Shown here piece after piece: positions 1 to 12,585 of a stretch of DNA of 64,000 bases. The translations under genes and the position numbers were made by a program. Position 1 is the first letter of the stretch, and every line of letters begins with the position of its first letter. This DNA is from Allacma fusca. Taxonomy: Eukaryota > Arthropoda > Collembola > Symphypleona > Sminthuridae. The stretch is taken from positions 49,114,847 through 49,178,846 of the forward strand of contig OX359248.1 of the NCBI GenBank assembly GCA_947179485.1, written 5' to 3'. Below the pieces are notes generated by a model. It saw only the letters and a list, made by a program, of their open reading frames with translations. It was not told the DNA's origin and did not search any database.

Positions 1-1551
1 AACTATCTTCGTAATATATGTAGATATACAGCCCAGTTAGATATAGTATCTACCTGATAAAAAAAATTATCCCCTCAAACTACACACGTTTCATCAAGTA
101 CCCCCGAAAAATCCCACAACTATAAAACAACACCTAGAAGTACATTTTTTTACATTAAAATACATACATACATACACATACGTTGTGCCCCGCATATGTA
201 GGGACAAAAAGTCAGAGCCCAAACTTGTTGTACTTGTTTAAAAAAATCCCTCATCAAGATGCAATCCAGATAGCTTTGAAAGCCCTGGAGGGGGGGAAAT
301 AATAGAAAACAAGGGTCCAGTTAAAAAGATGCAATCTCCAAATACACCACTATGCAGGTCCTCCTGATAGCCCTTCCATTTTGATCCTAATCTCACGGAG
401 TCGTTGTCTAATTAGGAGGATAATCAGCAAGTAATCAAGATTCCAAGTCTGGCATTGTCTCTTTATCGCCTATATTTTTTTTTTTTTACTGTCGGTCCCT
501 TTTCTTTCCCAGGATGAAAGGACATTTCACAAGTTTTTATGTGCATACATACACTGTATTAAAGTATAATTATTATTACACACATCGGGAGGAATGTTCC
601 GCTCCCTTTAGAGCAATCTGTATTCATTTTTTCATATATCTAAATTTATACAAGAATTGGGAGAAAAAAAAGCTCAAGGACCTGGAGTGCACTAGAAAAA
701 TCCAATAAATTAAAGAAACTATCAATCACTAAGCCAATGACTCCTTGATTGAGAGCAGATATATTATTTGTCAAATATTGATTTGACGGGGAATAGTAAT
801 CCTTGACGTGGACATGCTCTTTGGAATGGATAATTATCCCAGGACTTTCCGACATACCCGTGGGTGAATTTCCTAAATTGACCCACGGTTGCTACACTAT
901 ACAAATGGATATGTATACATACGGAGCTTAAATGGCTGACGGCAGTTACACTTCTTAGAGTTAACCCTAGTACACATGCGAGGGTAAGTACTGCCCCCTC
1001 TATGTATATTTAAAGGTCTTCATCCAATATGCACCCAATGCAGGAATTAATTACGAGCCATTAGTTTGACATTTGAAGTCATGCATGTGTAGCTCCTATG
1101 TCCCATATGTATGTATGTAGAGGGCTATGAGAATGAGAGCAGTTCCGAAATAGGAGGCTAACAATTTATGACTCGATCATGTAGCAATATATGAGTAATT
1201 TTGGTACATGGAAAAATAGGAGAAAGAGAGAGAGAGAAAAAAAAATGGGTTCATTACTTTACTTATGTGGCGATCCTCCACGGCTCCTAAGGCTGCATAT
1301 GGGAAGAAGTCCAGGCCAAAAAGTGTAATTGAGCATTGGGTGTTGAGCGTCATTGAGACGGAATGAAATGCACACGTGAGTTGTAATTGAGCGGAGTCCG
1401 AGCCAGGGAGAGAGAATATTGATTAGCAATTTGGGGTGTGACAGCCGTCAACGAGTTACACAAAGTTGATTGTGTTGTTATTAGGATGATTGTGTTCAGT
1501 CGTCATCGTCATGGTACAGTGTTGTGGGGAGTAGATGGAAAGGACGGAGTT

Positions 1552-1552
<1 letters not shown>

Positions 1553-1599
<47 letters not shown>

Positions 1600-1603
1600 T
1601 GTG
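1553..1603. repeat. (TG)n then (GA)n microsatellite
   Basis: About 18 TG units run directly into five GA units. Confidence 0.9.
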
Positions 1604-1638
1604 TGGTGGTGGGCGAGGAAGGGAAAAAAAATCATTCA

Positions 1639-1662
1639 ATGATGATGATGATGATGATGATG
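1639..1662. repeat. (ATG)8 microsatellite
   Basis: An uninterrupted ATG/GAT trinucleotide run. Confidence 0.9.
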
Positions 1663-4600
1663 AATAGAATGGAAAATCAAATGAGATTGTGTCGGTCGTT
1701 GTTGTCCACACAGCCATTGTTTCATTGAGGATATCCAAACGAGCGTAGGGTCATAATTTTGAAGGAGCCACACCGCGGTGAACCAACCGGATGACGAAGC
1801 ACGGAGCATGAAATAAAAATTACAAGTAAACCAATTCCATTAAATAAAATGTCATGTCCATGTTGAAAAATTTAATGGGAAATTGGCCACGCAAGCTCTA
1901 CACTCCACACAGTCCGGACACATTGTGTCTCTCCATACAGACAGACATTGTCTGTACACACTCAAATTATGTACATACATACTATTCAAATACACTTATA
2001 AATGCCTATACTCATGTACATATTTACATAATTATGTATATACTATTATGTACACTGCCAGCAAAGCCTCCAGCTCAAATATACATATACAGTCCTAATA
2101 CCTACTCATACTAGTTTGTGTCCGTGTACATACATAGTTGTTACAAATCCCTACAAGAGTGTATGTACACGAGTGTAAAGTCCCTAGGACATATTTTGTA
2201 GTATAATATAGAATTAGTAGGAAACTCATATACAGAATTTGTACGTAAAGCCTGAACAGACTGAAACATCCGTACAATGAAACACTACATTTTTATACTG
2301 GGCTGTATACTAATAGGAACATTCTTATGTACATATGTATATCTATCAATGCATAACTTGTACAATCGTCCGAGCAATGTTATTATAGGAAGGTATCTAT
2401 ACATATGTACATAGGTGCAGTAGCTACATGAGCATGTGTACAAATGTAGACTCACACTGTAGTATTTGTAGAGTACAAAAAGAGCGACAAGAAAAACGAA
2501 GGCCCATGTCGTACAATTTACTCTCTAACCCAACTTGACTCTTGCATGAAAGGCTTTCCATTCCACTTTGTCTGATATTATGATGATAGATAGAAAGTTC
2601 ATGTTCCCCTGACATGCCATTTACCTATTTATTAAGTTGAAACCTTTTTTTTTTTTAGTCCGGACTCTACTCCTCCTAATGTGTACTAATACATCCGTCC
2701 ATTGATACGTATACGAGTGGAGGAGCGTACATACATGGGGGAATATTTGTCTCCATATATAGATCCCTAATATGTAGATATGTATGAACAAGGGAAACTG
2801 TTTTATTTAAAGAGGCCGGTCCGTACTCGGCCCTACATGCAGGATTCCGCCTGGTGTGCCCACAATATTATTACATTCAAGCACACACCTCCACTACATT
2901 ATTTATAGGGAACTGCATGAGCACCCGAGTCTTCCCACACTGGAATTGGCAATGGAATTATACACAGAGGCGGAAATCCACCAGTGACTGTCTCCCTAGA
3001 AATCCACCAGCAGACACGTACATAAATAATTATATATATATCTATAGATATAGAATTTTTATCGGTGAAAAACCATTAGAGTCGGAGAGTAAGTACGGAG
3101 TATGGACTCAAGGCGGGTTTTGAATTCTCACTAATGAAACCCCCACACTTTAATCTTGTCCAGCCACAAACGCTAATATCTATAATTTTTTTTATCACCC
3201 TTCACCATTAGCCTGAACATGGGTTCTAGTACATGCGAACATACTAATGGGGAATGTTCCCTAACCAGGGGGACATATGTAAATATACGATGTTGTATGT
3301 ATTTAGGAAGGTACATAGATTCAATTCTTCCCCCCGACCTTTAGCCTACTATACTGTAGGATCGGAGTACATAAGAGGAATGGGAAATGTTAAGTATAAC
3401 CGACATGCTCCTTTTTTCCTGTTCCCTATGAGCCATGGAACATTTTTCCTTTTTGCATGCATTTTGAATTAAGGAGTGACAATTTTAGAGAAATCTCCTT
3501 CAAAAATCTTTACTTTCATCCCCATTACAGTACACGCTTTCCATTGAGGAGGAACAGTACCATTAAAATAGTTGCAGTATTACAAAAAAAAAGCTGCCCT
3601 TATCAAATTTATCTGCCTCAAATTTTTTTTATGTAATCCTTTATTGGAAAAAGTTTTATTTGATTTCCCTGACACACAACTCCCTCCAGACAGAATTCTT
3701 ACTTTTTGTGAACCTCAATTGAAAAAATTGCAAGTTTGCTTCGTCCAAGTTGTGTAGATGGGTTCCATCGGGGAGATAATAATCAGTTGAAGTGGCAACA
3801 TTAGTACAAGTTGTGAATTGTAAATTCCATGAAATTTTTATAGCTCCTTGGTTAGGTCAAAAAGACAGATACACATACATAAGTACATATGTAAAAGTCA
3901 TTATACTGTAACTTACATAGGAACCACTGGATTTCCAATAGGATTGAACGCTCCCACTAACTCTTGGAGGAAGACTAGAAACCTGAATCTATAGGAGAGA
4001 CCTGACACCGCACACAGAAAAGTATAGGGACAAAACCTAGGGTAGCAATTCCTCCTATTGTGAAATGACCATGCACGGTGTATCTACCTACTTATATTAT
4101 GGATATACATAAATTCAATAAAATCTTTACCATAGCCTTGTGGAAAAAAAAATCCACGGAGGAACAAAGACTGGTCTGTGTAATTCCCAAGGGTGTCGTA
4201 AAATTAAGAACTATTTGTAGAGATAGCCGGGTGGAAGCTCCGTCTCTCAATGAAATATACGGCCCTTCACATGTGAGTCCATTTTGCTCCAGGAGATTTC
4301 CTCCGAGCCTTATCGACAGGGCTATTGACATCTATTGCAAATTATGGAGTCGGATTTCCACCATGTTTCTTTTATTACTCAATATTTTTCCGGTCGCCCC
4401 ATCATGCCCCAGGTATGAGGCTCAAGTCACGTTGTAACTTCCTAGAAAAGAAAACTTTTCCCCATCACTGGACTAGTTCCAGTACCTAGTATCTACATAT
4501 ATGTACATAGATACCGTACAGTTGAACTTCCCAGGAAAAATCTCGAAATGTTTCCTATTTTCAAAGGACTTTTACTCCCCACTAATAACATTTGCGGGAT

Positions 4601-5282
4601 TTGTGGAGGGAACTGTACTGAAAGATTTAAATGGAGTCTACTTGAATTCCTACACACATATGTTATCTGCACATAAGGTTACGTCATATATGTATATATA
4701 TATACCTACGTCATGGAATTTAAAAGTAAATGTTTTTATACTTATAGTTTTTATAGTCTGTGTTGAAACACTATAATAATTCTAGGATCCAACTATGATC
4801 CAGGCTAAACTGGGGAAGGGAGGGACTCGCATGGGACTATGGAGCCGTAATTATACCAACTCAATGTGAATACACACAGGTGGTGTATGCTCACAAAATT
4901 TCGAGACCTGCTTGGAGGACTGTGAAAAGAGTAAGCAATCCTGAAGGAATTTCCCAATGAGACCAATGAGGAGAGAGGAGGAAATAAAGGAAGGTAAAAG
5001 AGCACACGTAGCCAATTCGGGTTGGAAATTCTAAAGAAATCTCAGGACAAGAGGGGGAGTCGTTGTGAGGAAGAGGATGTCATCCTTACTCCAACCAAGT
5101 ACTTCTACGGGGCTAACTAAAGGAGGAAAAAAAAATCTGGAGGGCCAGGAAGGTAAGTAAGTGGCACGGTAACTTTACTTCGAAGAATACAAGAGGATAC
5201 CTATTAGCTGCGGTCATATAATCTAAAAAGCGTGAGAGGAGTGGGAGCAGAGTCACAACCGGAGTTACTTTTAGAGAGACAG

Positions 5283-5302
5283 GAGAGAGAGAGAGAGAGA
5301 GA
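5283..5302. repeat. (GA)n tract
   Basis: Ten GA units; it faces a complementary CT tract about 340 bp away at 5642, so the two could pair in RNA. Confidence 0.85.
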
Positions 5303-5639
5303 AAGAGTGAGATTCAGAGAGTGAGAGAGGAAGCAAGTGGAGAGATGGAGAGCAGACCCGTGAGGATTGCAAAGTATGGGAATCTCTATACTAGAAGGTA
5401 CTGTACTGTAGTAGTAGGAGGGATGAGAGTAGGACAAGCGTTGGCTGGAGGACTCTTCACCCGGGCAGCGATAATCGTTCCATGGAAGCATGTCACTTCC
5501 GACAAGAAGTCTGTTCTGTACTTTTAGTAGTACAAGTACCTGCATATATGTATTTAACTCCATAGGAATATGTGTCCTACTATGGAGGAAGTTCCTATGA
5601 CAAGCTCCTATATAAATAGTAAAAGTCTCTATAAGAACT

Positions 5640-5641
<2 letters not shown>

Positions 5642-5672
<31 letters not shown>

Positions 5673-5686
5673 CTCTCTCTCTCTCC
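5642..5686. repeat. (CT)n microsatellite, one interruption
   Basis: About 22 CT units with a single TCG interruption. Confidence 0.9.
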
Positions 5687-6002
5687 ACTACAAGTGTCTA
5701 CTAGAGACCCATAACTAACAATACGCCAACTGAAAGAACCAACCACCAGTCAACCCGATGGGTATCATACTCGATTCCATTAGAGAGACGTGAAGTTGTT
5801 CCTTGAAGAGTGTCGACACGACATAACAACAATAAGCCGAGGGAATGTGAAAAAAATCCTCTTCAAACTATCACACTCGATCAGAACCATATACACAACA
5901 AGTCCGAAAATTCCTCAAGTGTACAATGGAAATGGGCAAAGTAGGCATTGGAATATAATAATAGTCATGGGTCTCTGTCTCCTTGCCCGTGCACTACTCC
6001 TC

Positions 6003-6007
<5 letters not shown>

Positions 6008-6059
<52 letters not shown>
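6008..6059. repeat. (CT)26 microsatellite
   Basis: An uninterrupted CT run; the serine/leucine-repeat reading frames over it are artefacts. Confidence 0.9.
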
Positions 6060-6062
<3 letters not shown>

Positions 6063-8475
6063 CCCTGATGGACTCTTTCATAAAAATCCAATTGAATTTG
6101 TCCTTGTCGTCCTCACCACTACCACACATACACTACATGCACAACAGGCACTTGAGGAGATAAAGAGAGCCACTTGAAAAAGTTTAGCTCAATAGAATCC
6201 AGTACTTTGCACTATCGAGTGCCAACTGTAATGATAGAGACTCACAAGAGGGCTCCTTCCGTATTTTCTCCCTCACTTTGTTCAGTCTCGACTCCCATTC
6301 ATGGCACACTCATATACACAGATATGTATACCATAGGCTGGCTAACAAAATAATACTTACGTATCTCTATCCTATACGTATGTACGTACAGAGGAACTCC
6401 TCTGATACAAGTATCTATACTATGTGTCACTGCTCAAAAATCCACGTGAGTGTAGATATATATGTACATGCATAGCTACTGCTTTCAGCAAACTTGGGAA
6501 AAATTTCCATGACATTATTATCTCAAGCCTGGAGTGGTTTCTAAAGGGTCCCACTCTCTCGAGTCTTATTACGGACCATCCCCAAATATCTACATATGAT
6601 ACAAACCTGACATGGACCAATGTGAAGATGACGTTCTGCAAGGGTATGACGCAATTATGAAAATTAATTTTGGATTAGAAATAGGTAAATTAGGAACATT
6701 TTTTACAGTATGAGGGAACCATGGGTTCAGGACAGTCCGATATGTTATCAAGTTTTTTTTTATAGGAGCGAAGTTCAATAAGGTGATTTAATATGATCGT
6801 GGTAATGAGTTTAGATGTAAGTACTGAAGGGAATATGTCCATGAAAATTTAAAATTGAAATAAGCTCTCATAGGGGAAAAAAACTGGCTCAAGTCAGTTC
6901 TTCAAATAGAGATATGGAATTGGATAGAGCATTACCGGACAAATATTTTGACACGTACACTTAACTAGTGGATATCTGCATAAGCTCCCAAAGTGTGCAC
7001 ACACACTCACTCATCCGCTTGAAATGGTAATGAGTTGTTATTTGCAGACGGCATTAGTACATTCGGAAACGTAACGGGCCAAGTGGGTATGTAAGAACTG
7101 GGACGGAAACATAAACAGTATAGGTTCTCCCCGGTCCTCGTCCCTCACATATAAAATTATAGTTCTCTGGAAGTCCCTCCACATTCGTGAGTTAAGTACA
7201 CATCAAGGTAAAGTGACTGGGGGGATTAAGTCCACAAAGGAATTCCTCAAGCTTGAAAGTTACAGGATTTATTTCCAATAATAATTTCAAGGGACAAAAG
7301 GCAAGCTCTCCTGCACAGATTTCAATTTCATACAGTCAATATTTGCTGTTGGAAGTTCCAACTTATTTTTTAAGGCTAGATAAACATTGACTCATGTTGG
7401 TAGAATTGAGAATAATTCCTCTAAAACCCAGCCAACAACACTAGCAAACATACCCAATACATATATATACTTGTACTTATGTATGTACATGTGTATCTAT
7501 ATATATATATATAGAAGATAAACAGACAATCTGATAAATTCTCCCAATACGTCCATACATACCTATACATACATAACAAAACAAACTAAAATCAATAGTT
7601 TTGATTACAAGTAAAAACCTGACATTGTTGGGATACCGCCCTGAACATGCAAGTCTAGTTGCTCAAGTTATTTGTAATGCTGTCTATTCCATACCTATAC
7701 TACCTCTCAATGTGTAGTAACACAATAGCACGATTCCCTTCCATTTAGATACTTTCCTCCTCTAATTTTTAACAACTCCAAGTCATACTTTAACACTCCC
7801 TCGTCGACAGTAATAATTTAGCCAAGTTTGTTCCCCCTACTGAAATACAAATATAATAGAATTGCACAAATACACAGCCCAGCCTTCAAAAGTCCAATCC
7901 GACAGAACAGAACATACTACTCAAATCAATTAGTAATGTTTGCTCAACTTATTTTTCAGTGAGCGGTAAAACTACTGAGCACAAGTCTCTATAGATACAG
8001 ATAATATCATCCGCTGAGGTGAACCAACAAATAACTCCTTTTTCCCTCCCGTCTTTTTACCAACCATCTGTAGCGCATTACAAATTACAAAAATATTCCC
8101 TGAAGAATCCCTACTTAAAATGCAACAGACACCATTTGAAAACTAAAGTAATTACAGGAGTGTGTCATTGGAAGAGTTTTTAATTTTGTTCCTTAACCAA
8201 CTCTAAAATTTTAGTGGGAGCTAAATTTCTTAAACTAGATAGCTATGCTAAGGCTATATACATGCGTAGATACAAAAATAAAATTTTATAAATATACGAC
8301 TGTACCTTGTACTTGCACAGTCCGTGTGTAATAATTATTGAACGAGCTACAAGGTGAGGTTTGACTGTGGACTGATACATGTACAAACATTACTTTATGG
8401 ACCTGAAGTACAGGCACAAATATACAATGTGCCTGAGCATAATACATGAGGTGGAAGAGCTGGAGTTGGTTCATG

Positions 8476-8494
8476 GAGAGAGAGAGAGAGAGAG
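8476..8494. repeat. (GA)n tract
   Basis: Nine GA units. Confidence 0.8.
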
Positions 8495-8835
8495 AAAAAG
8501 CTGTCAAGTGATGAGCAAACAAGGAGAATTTTCATATTATGACATTTCCCTAACTACAGATATATAAGACAGCCTCACAAAACGTGGCAATAAAAAGTTC
8601 CTAGGAGCCCCGCAGTCGAGGGAAAAAAACACTGGGAGTATCTACATACATACATAAATACAGCGTAAGTGAGAAAATACAACAAGAAAATATCCTGTCA
8701 ATTTCTCATGAGCATGAGCAAGCTGTAGGAAAATATATCGTGAGGGAGAATTGAGAGTCAATAGAAAAAAAAATACTCATGGTGGCTTCCCACTTCTCTA
8801 TTTTCCCTTTCATATGTATGTATCTACATATACAG

Positions 8836-8945
8836 GAACCCTACAAACACAATGCCAGCCATGGATGTCAGCCTTTCATTAGGAGGTTAACTCCAGCAAC
8901 AAATCATCCCAGTATGTACACTCCCGTCAGCACGCTCATCATCAG
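8836..8945 (+). other. Candidate plus-strand noncoding or short exon
   Basis: A pyrimidine-containing stretch ends in TATACAG at 8835 and a textbook donor CAGGTGAGTAA begins at 8946, framing 110 nt. One frame is open but has no recognisable similarity. No partner exon is evident. It could be part of an antisense lncRNA or a chance pairing. Confidence 0.1.
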
Positions 8946-9434
8946 GTGAGTAACAAAGTGGAAAAAAGCGTCATTCTCACACAACAAGTATTCCTATACA
9001 GGGGAACAATTGAACATAAAGAGCTAATTATGTTCACATGGACTTCAACTCCTTCACACAATAACGAGACGAGAGATCACACTGTTGCGATTACACTCCC
9101 TCTGACTATACATCCCTATCCTTTACAATTTATCTCCAATATATACGGTCCATGTATGTATGTAAATTCGAACGAACGCTCTCCTCACAGGGTAAATCTT
9201 CCAAGTACAATCCACATTTGAGCACATATAGCTAGACCATTATCTCCAAATTGTCTTCAGACTGTACTTCATACTATAAATGGTCTCTATACAACTACAT
9301 GCTCATCCACGAATTATAGGGCCTAATAGAAACCCAAGAGCTCTGAAAATCCTGAAGGTCTCCCCACGCAGATTATTGCCCTTTCATTCTTGTACTTATG
9401 AGATTATACTTAACTCAACACACTCCTCACCTCA

Positions 9435-9488
9435 TACACACACACACTCACACACACTCACTCACTCACACACACACACACACACACA
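9435..9488. repeat. Imperfect (CA)n / (CACT)n microsatellite
   Basis: A CA run interrupted by several ACTC units. Confidence 0.9.
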
Positions 9489-9862
9489 AATTTCCCCCCT
9501 CAAATAAATACTACAACTCATACGAGCAGCTCCTAAGTACCTCCAATAACATAATATGCACAATTACAAAAAAAAAGGAATCTTTGAGAAAAATCTCTTA
9601 ACGTGATTATCATTTGCATGTAACAATTTAAGCACCTTCGTGTGAAACACTTGTGTTACTTTTCCTATTGAGCTTTGCATGGCCGAGGGAAATCGTCCTT
9701 TAAGCCCAACTCTCGTAAAATCTATTGTGTCATAGTATGCACGCTTTATATTTACACTACTCCCAACCCTGTAACAAAGTACTAAAAATATTGACAATAA
9801 CGTCCCTCATATCTATAATGACATGGTAATGTTGGTTGGGCATATGCTGTGGCACAATTTTG

Positions 9863-9909
9863 CTACTGACAGTATAGTCCGGTGATAAAAATTAAGGAAG
9901 GGGTCCAAC
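9863..9909 (-). other. Possible read-through tail after the GP exon (TLE5/AES-like short isoform)
   Basis: If the weak donor GTTGGA at 9909 is not used, the reading frame continues with G plus WTPSLIFITGLYCQ and stops at TAG (9863-9865). The result would be a Q+GP-only Groucho, the same architecture as the natural short family member TLE5/AES. No clear AATAAA on the minus strand follows within several hundred bases, so a 3' end is unsupported. This is inference from one weak splice site only. Confidence 0.2.
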
Positions 9910-10123
9910 CTGGTGGTTTATCCTCACGATGAATATCATGCTTCGCATTGAGGATGGCCAGTGGGTGAGGACCACCTAAGCCAGTTAGTCCAAGGAGGGA
10001 AGCCGCGGAGGACGGTGGCAGAGGAGCTCCTGGTAATCCTGGATGTGGTAACATGGGGAGGGGTGGGTGAGCAGCAGCGGCGGCTGCTGCTGCTGGTCCT
10101 AGCTGCTGGGCATGCATTTGTTG
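9910..10123 (-). CDS. gro: groucho GP-domain exon (proline/alanine-rich)
   Basis: A 214-nt exon starting in phase 0 with QQMHAQQLGP and ending in phase 1 after a PP doublet (one G carried to the next exon). The acceptor is TTTATTGCAG. The donor is weak: CCAG followed by GTTGGA. The product has a run of eight alanines, then a proline/glycine/leucine-rich stretch (HPPLPMLPHPGLPG, ASLLGLTGLGG) and ends with charged IHREDKPP. This composition and the opening QQ-x-x-AQ motif match the start of the GP domain of TLE proteins, which is unstructured and mediates HDAC contact. A GTGAGG inside the exon, before the last few codons, could serve as an alternative donor. The next exon is not found in the 9.9 kb downstream. 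Read-through of the donor would add 15 residues before a TAG at 9863-9865. Confidence 0.92.
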
Positions 10124-11107
10124 CTGCAATAAAAGACAAATCCTTTGTAAAAGTAATCATCCTTGAGAAGCAAGTCAGGAAGAGAGGAAAGGCAGAGAAG
10201 GATCGAACATACATTTAATAAATAATTCCTTCCTCAACCCCACCCTACACATTCCCTACCAAGTTCCTGGGCTTCTCTATAGCTACTAGAGATAAATGTA
10301 AGTATTACACCAATAGTAAATTAACTCCAGCCTTCACCCAAGTTATCGCTCGGGGTTCCTAGAATCAGAACTGATAGGGTTCCAAAAGCCAACTGATGTC
10401 AACTGAAATCATCATTAAGTGTCGGAACAAATTACAGAAAAAATAATCCTCAGGATAAAAAAAATATAGACCCTGGTCCTTTGTGCCTGGATGGGGATTG
10501 GTAAGCTCAATGCATTAAAATATTTAAGAAGGATATCCTTTTTCGACAGACCCTTCCAGCAGCTCCTGTCCATTAGGGAAACTTGACATTGCATTACATC
10601 AATTACTCTGAACAGGCAAAAAAAAAATCTACTGGATTTATATCTACTTTTCATATATATATATTTTTCCAATCTACTGCATTACTATTAAAGCCCCTGG
10701 CGGAAGAGGCTCATTGAGGGACGCTTGGCATATGAGACACATCCATGTATGCACATTGGGGGGGGGGAAACTTCCATAGGAAATTGAAGCATCCGTATGG
10801 GAAAATTTTTAAAAGGAACAAACTCATCTACAAGGACTAGCATTGATAATTCTAAGAAATCCCAGTGTTGTGTCTATCTGGATTAAAATCTTGCTGCTCC
10901 TTTTGCTACAATAACTGGTTGCACAGATCTGCCCTGGCAATCTGACATGGTCAATTTAGCGAAAGGTAAAAACAAAAAACTGCATGAGCCCAAACACGTC
11001 AAACTAGATTAAAGGGAGCTAAAAGAGTCATTAACATCGAGTATGACATTAGACATGATGAGTTGATTGTAAGTCAAGGGAGAGATGATAAAAATATAAG
11101 GACTCAC
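10124..11107 (-). other. gro: Intron between groucho microexon and GP exon (984 bp)
   Basis: Bounded by GTGAGT at 11107 and TTGCAG at 10124. No repeats of note and no open frame of interest were seen. A run of nine G near 10761 is the only low-complexity patch. Confidence 0.85.
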
Positions 11108-11137
11108 CAGTAAGCGAGGTAAGTCCGGACGCTGTTG
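11108..11137 (-). CDS. gro: groucho in-frame 30-nt microexon between Q and GP domains
   Basis: A short exon encoding QQRPDLPRLL, phase 0 at both ends, with a strong acceptor (TTTTTTCCAG) and a perfect donor (CTG followed by GTGAGT). It lies between the exon ending NAIIG and the exon starting QQMHAQQL. The latter also starts with QQ, so the microexon can be skipped or included without disturbing the IIGQQ junction. I therefore infer a cassette exon that adds ten residues at the Q/GP boundary. I do not recall this peptide from well-known Groucho proteins, but comparable linkers may exist. Splice sites and frame support it strongly; its use in transcripts is inferred. Confidence 0.8.
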
Positions 11138-11577
11138 CTGGAAAAAATACAAAGATAAATTCTATTAAACCACCTTTTGACTCCAGACTATTAATTACAC
11201 ACACACACACAACTAATTACATGGTGCAGGCGTGAGACAAGGATCGGAATAAATTGTGAAAATTAAAGACCCGTGAGGGGCGGGATTTGTGGGTTGATTC
11301 CCATTGAGTAAATAAATATATACCCACGGCGTCCCAGCCCCAGATAGTACTCATGGGGAATGATAAAATATATAAGAGATTGAACACAACGATAGGTATT
11401 AATTCTCAGTGATGAGTCTCAACATTAGATCCTTCCCACTGATTAGTATACCCCCACATGATATGATGAGTATCACATGGAATTAAGTAAATAATTCCCG
11501 AGTCAGCTCAATCCTGTACACAGGTAGAGACGTATGTACACTTAATGTAAATAGCCCTGTAGTCCGATAATTCTGAA

Positions 11578-11635
11578 GATACCTCTCTCCGAGGAGTGTC
11601 CGAGTGCATCGGAACACTGCTCAGGGAGAGATATC
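11578..11635. repeat. Imperfect hairpin with short loop
   Basis: The arms around CTCTCCGAGGAGTGTCCGA and TCGGAACACTGCTCAGGGAG pair imperfectly over about 20-25 bp with a loop of only a few bases. The short loop makes a microRNA precursor less likely than a transposon foldback. Confidence 0.3.
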
Positions 11636-11664
11636 GCCATGAGCTGAGTCTTTAAAATAAAAGA

Positions 11665-11728
11665 CCAGTATCCTTACAAGAGTCATGTGAGAATTGAGGG
11701 ATGCTCTTATAAGGATCCTGGACTGTAC
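11665..11728. repeat. Imperfect foldback repeat ending in a transposon-like terminus
   Basis: The left arm CCAGTATCCTTACAAGAG (from 11665) and the right arm, reverse complement CCAGGATCCTTATAAGAG (ending 11721), match at most positions across a short spacer. The right side runs into GGACTGTACTA, the same CAGTCC-type terminus as the MITE-like copies elsewhere. It may be a degraded copy of that family. Confidence 0.35.
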
Positions 11729-12573
11729 TAGCTCCATCCATCTAATTACACACATATACACTACAATAATTATTATTGCACTCGTCTGCAAATGTGTGGA
11801 ATCATTTACACACATCGGAACGGTACGATTAAATGTTTCATTCCGTACTAAAGAGACAGGCTGAAGGGAGCATGGAGTTGTGAAACAACCCTGATTAAAA
11901 GGATGATGATGATCATGCCTCAACTTAAGTTAATAGCAGGAGGTTTAGCTTTCCCAGAAGAGATAAACCTGAAATGAATACTCCGATGCACGCTACGATA
12001 CGCTTCAAAGTCAGCTCAACATAATTACTTGTTCACTCAGTAAAGTTGCAATTACGAGTGTAACTCTGTAACTATGTGTAAGTTTCCCTTAAACTACAGT
12101 AGTAGAATTCCCTCTTATAGGACAATCTCTCACTGTAGACTCCTTTAAACACCTCATACCACACAATTCCGACTCAATGTCAAATAATGTTTACTTTGAT
12201 TAAAGTGCAAATTTGAGAACAAAACCCTGAGTTCCTTCCATACTCTATTTCTATTGACTCAGCTCAACTCCACATATTTATTCTCTCCCCATTTTTTTTT
12301 CCAACAATTTATTCAAACTCCTTCATTAAATAGAAAATTCTCCCTTGAAACTCCTCAAACACGTTATATTCTCTAATATTGTTATACAAGTTTCCCTCGT
12401 TATAAAATATACAGTGCTCCTTGATTTGGCCCTGAGCCTAGATTTTATGAATAGTTGTAGATAATTACTAAAAAAATATATTAAAAAATATTTGATGGAA
12501 ATAAGCCCTTGACATAAGGAATTGTTCGGGTATAAGGCTATATATGGAGATAGGATCATCGCTCCGATGTGAA

Positions 12574-12585
12574 CCGATGCATCGG
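12574..12585. repeat. 12-bp palindrome CCGATGCATCGG
   Basis: A perfect palindrome preceded at 12564 by a partial echo (CCGATG). It may be a dimeric protein site or chance. Confidence 0.3.

Larger units (their letters stand above)
1..9909 (-). other. gro: Intron downstream of the groucho GP exon (runs off the window)
   Basis: No further Groucho exon was recognised here: I looked for the CcN (SDQDLVVDV-type), SP and WD40 strings on the minus strand and found none, so this intron is at least 9.9 kb. It holds microsatellites (TG/GA at 1553, ATG at 1639, GA at 5283, CT at 5642 and 6008, GA at 8476, CA at 9435) and many TACATA/TATGTA words (for example around 2030-2360 and 7440-7570). The 180-residue minus frame at 5204-5746 is translated from GA repeats and is not a gene. 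A low-confidence plus-strand exon is noted at 8836-8945. Confidence 0.7.

Noticed and set aside
5204-5746. 180-residue minus-strand open frame
   Set aside because: It is largely translation of two GA/CT microsatellites and has no recognisable domain, splice context or codon pattern of a gene.
1-9909. Further groucho exons (CcN, SP, WD40)
   Set aside because: None of the conserved strings could be found in any minus-strand frame; they are presumably outside the window.
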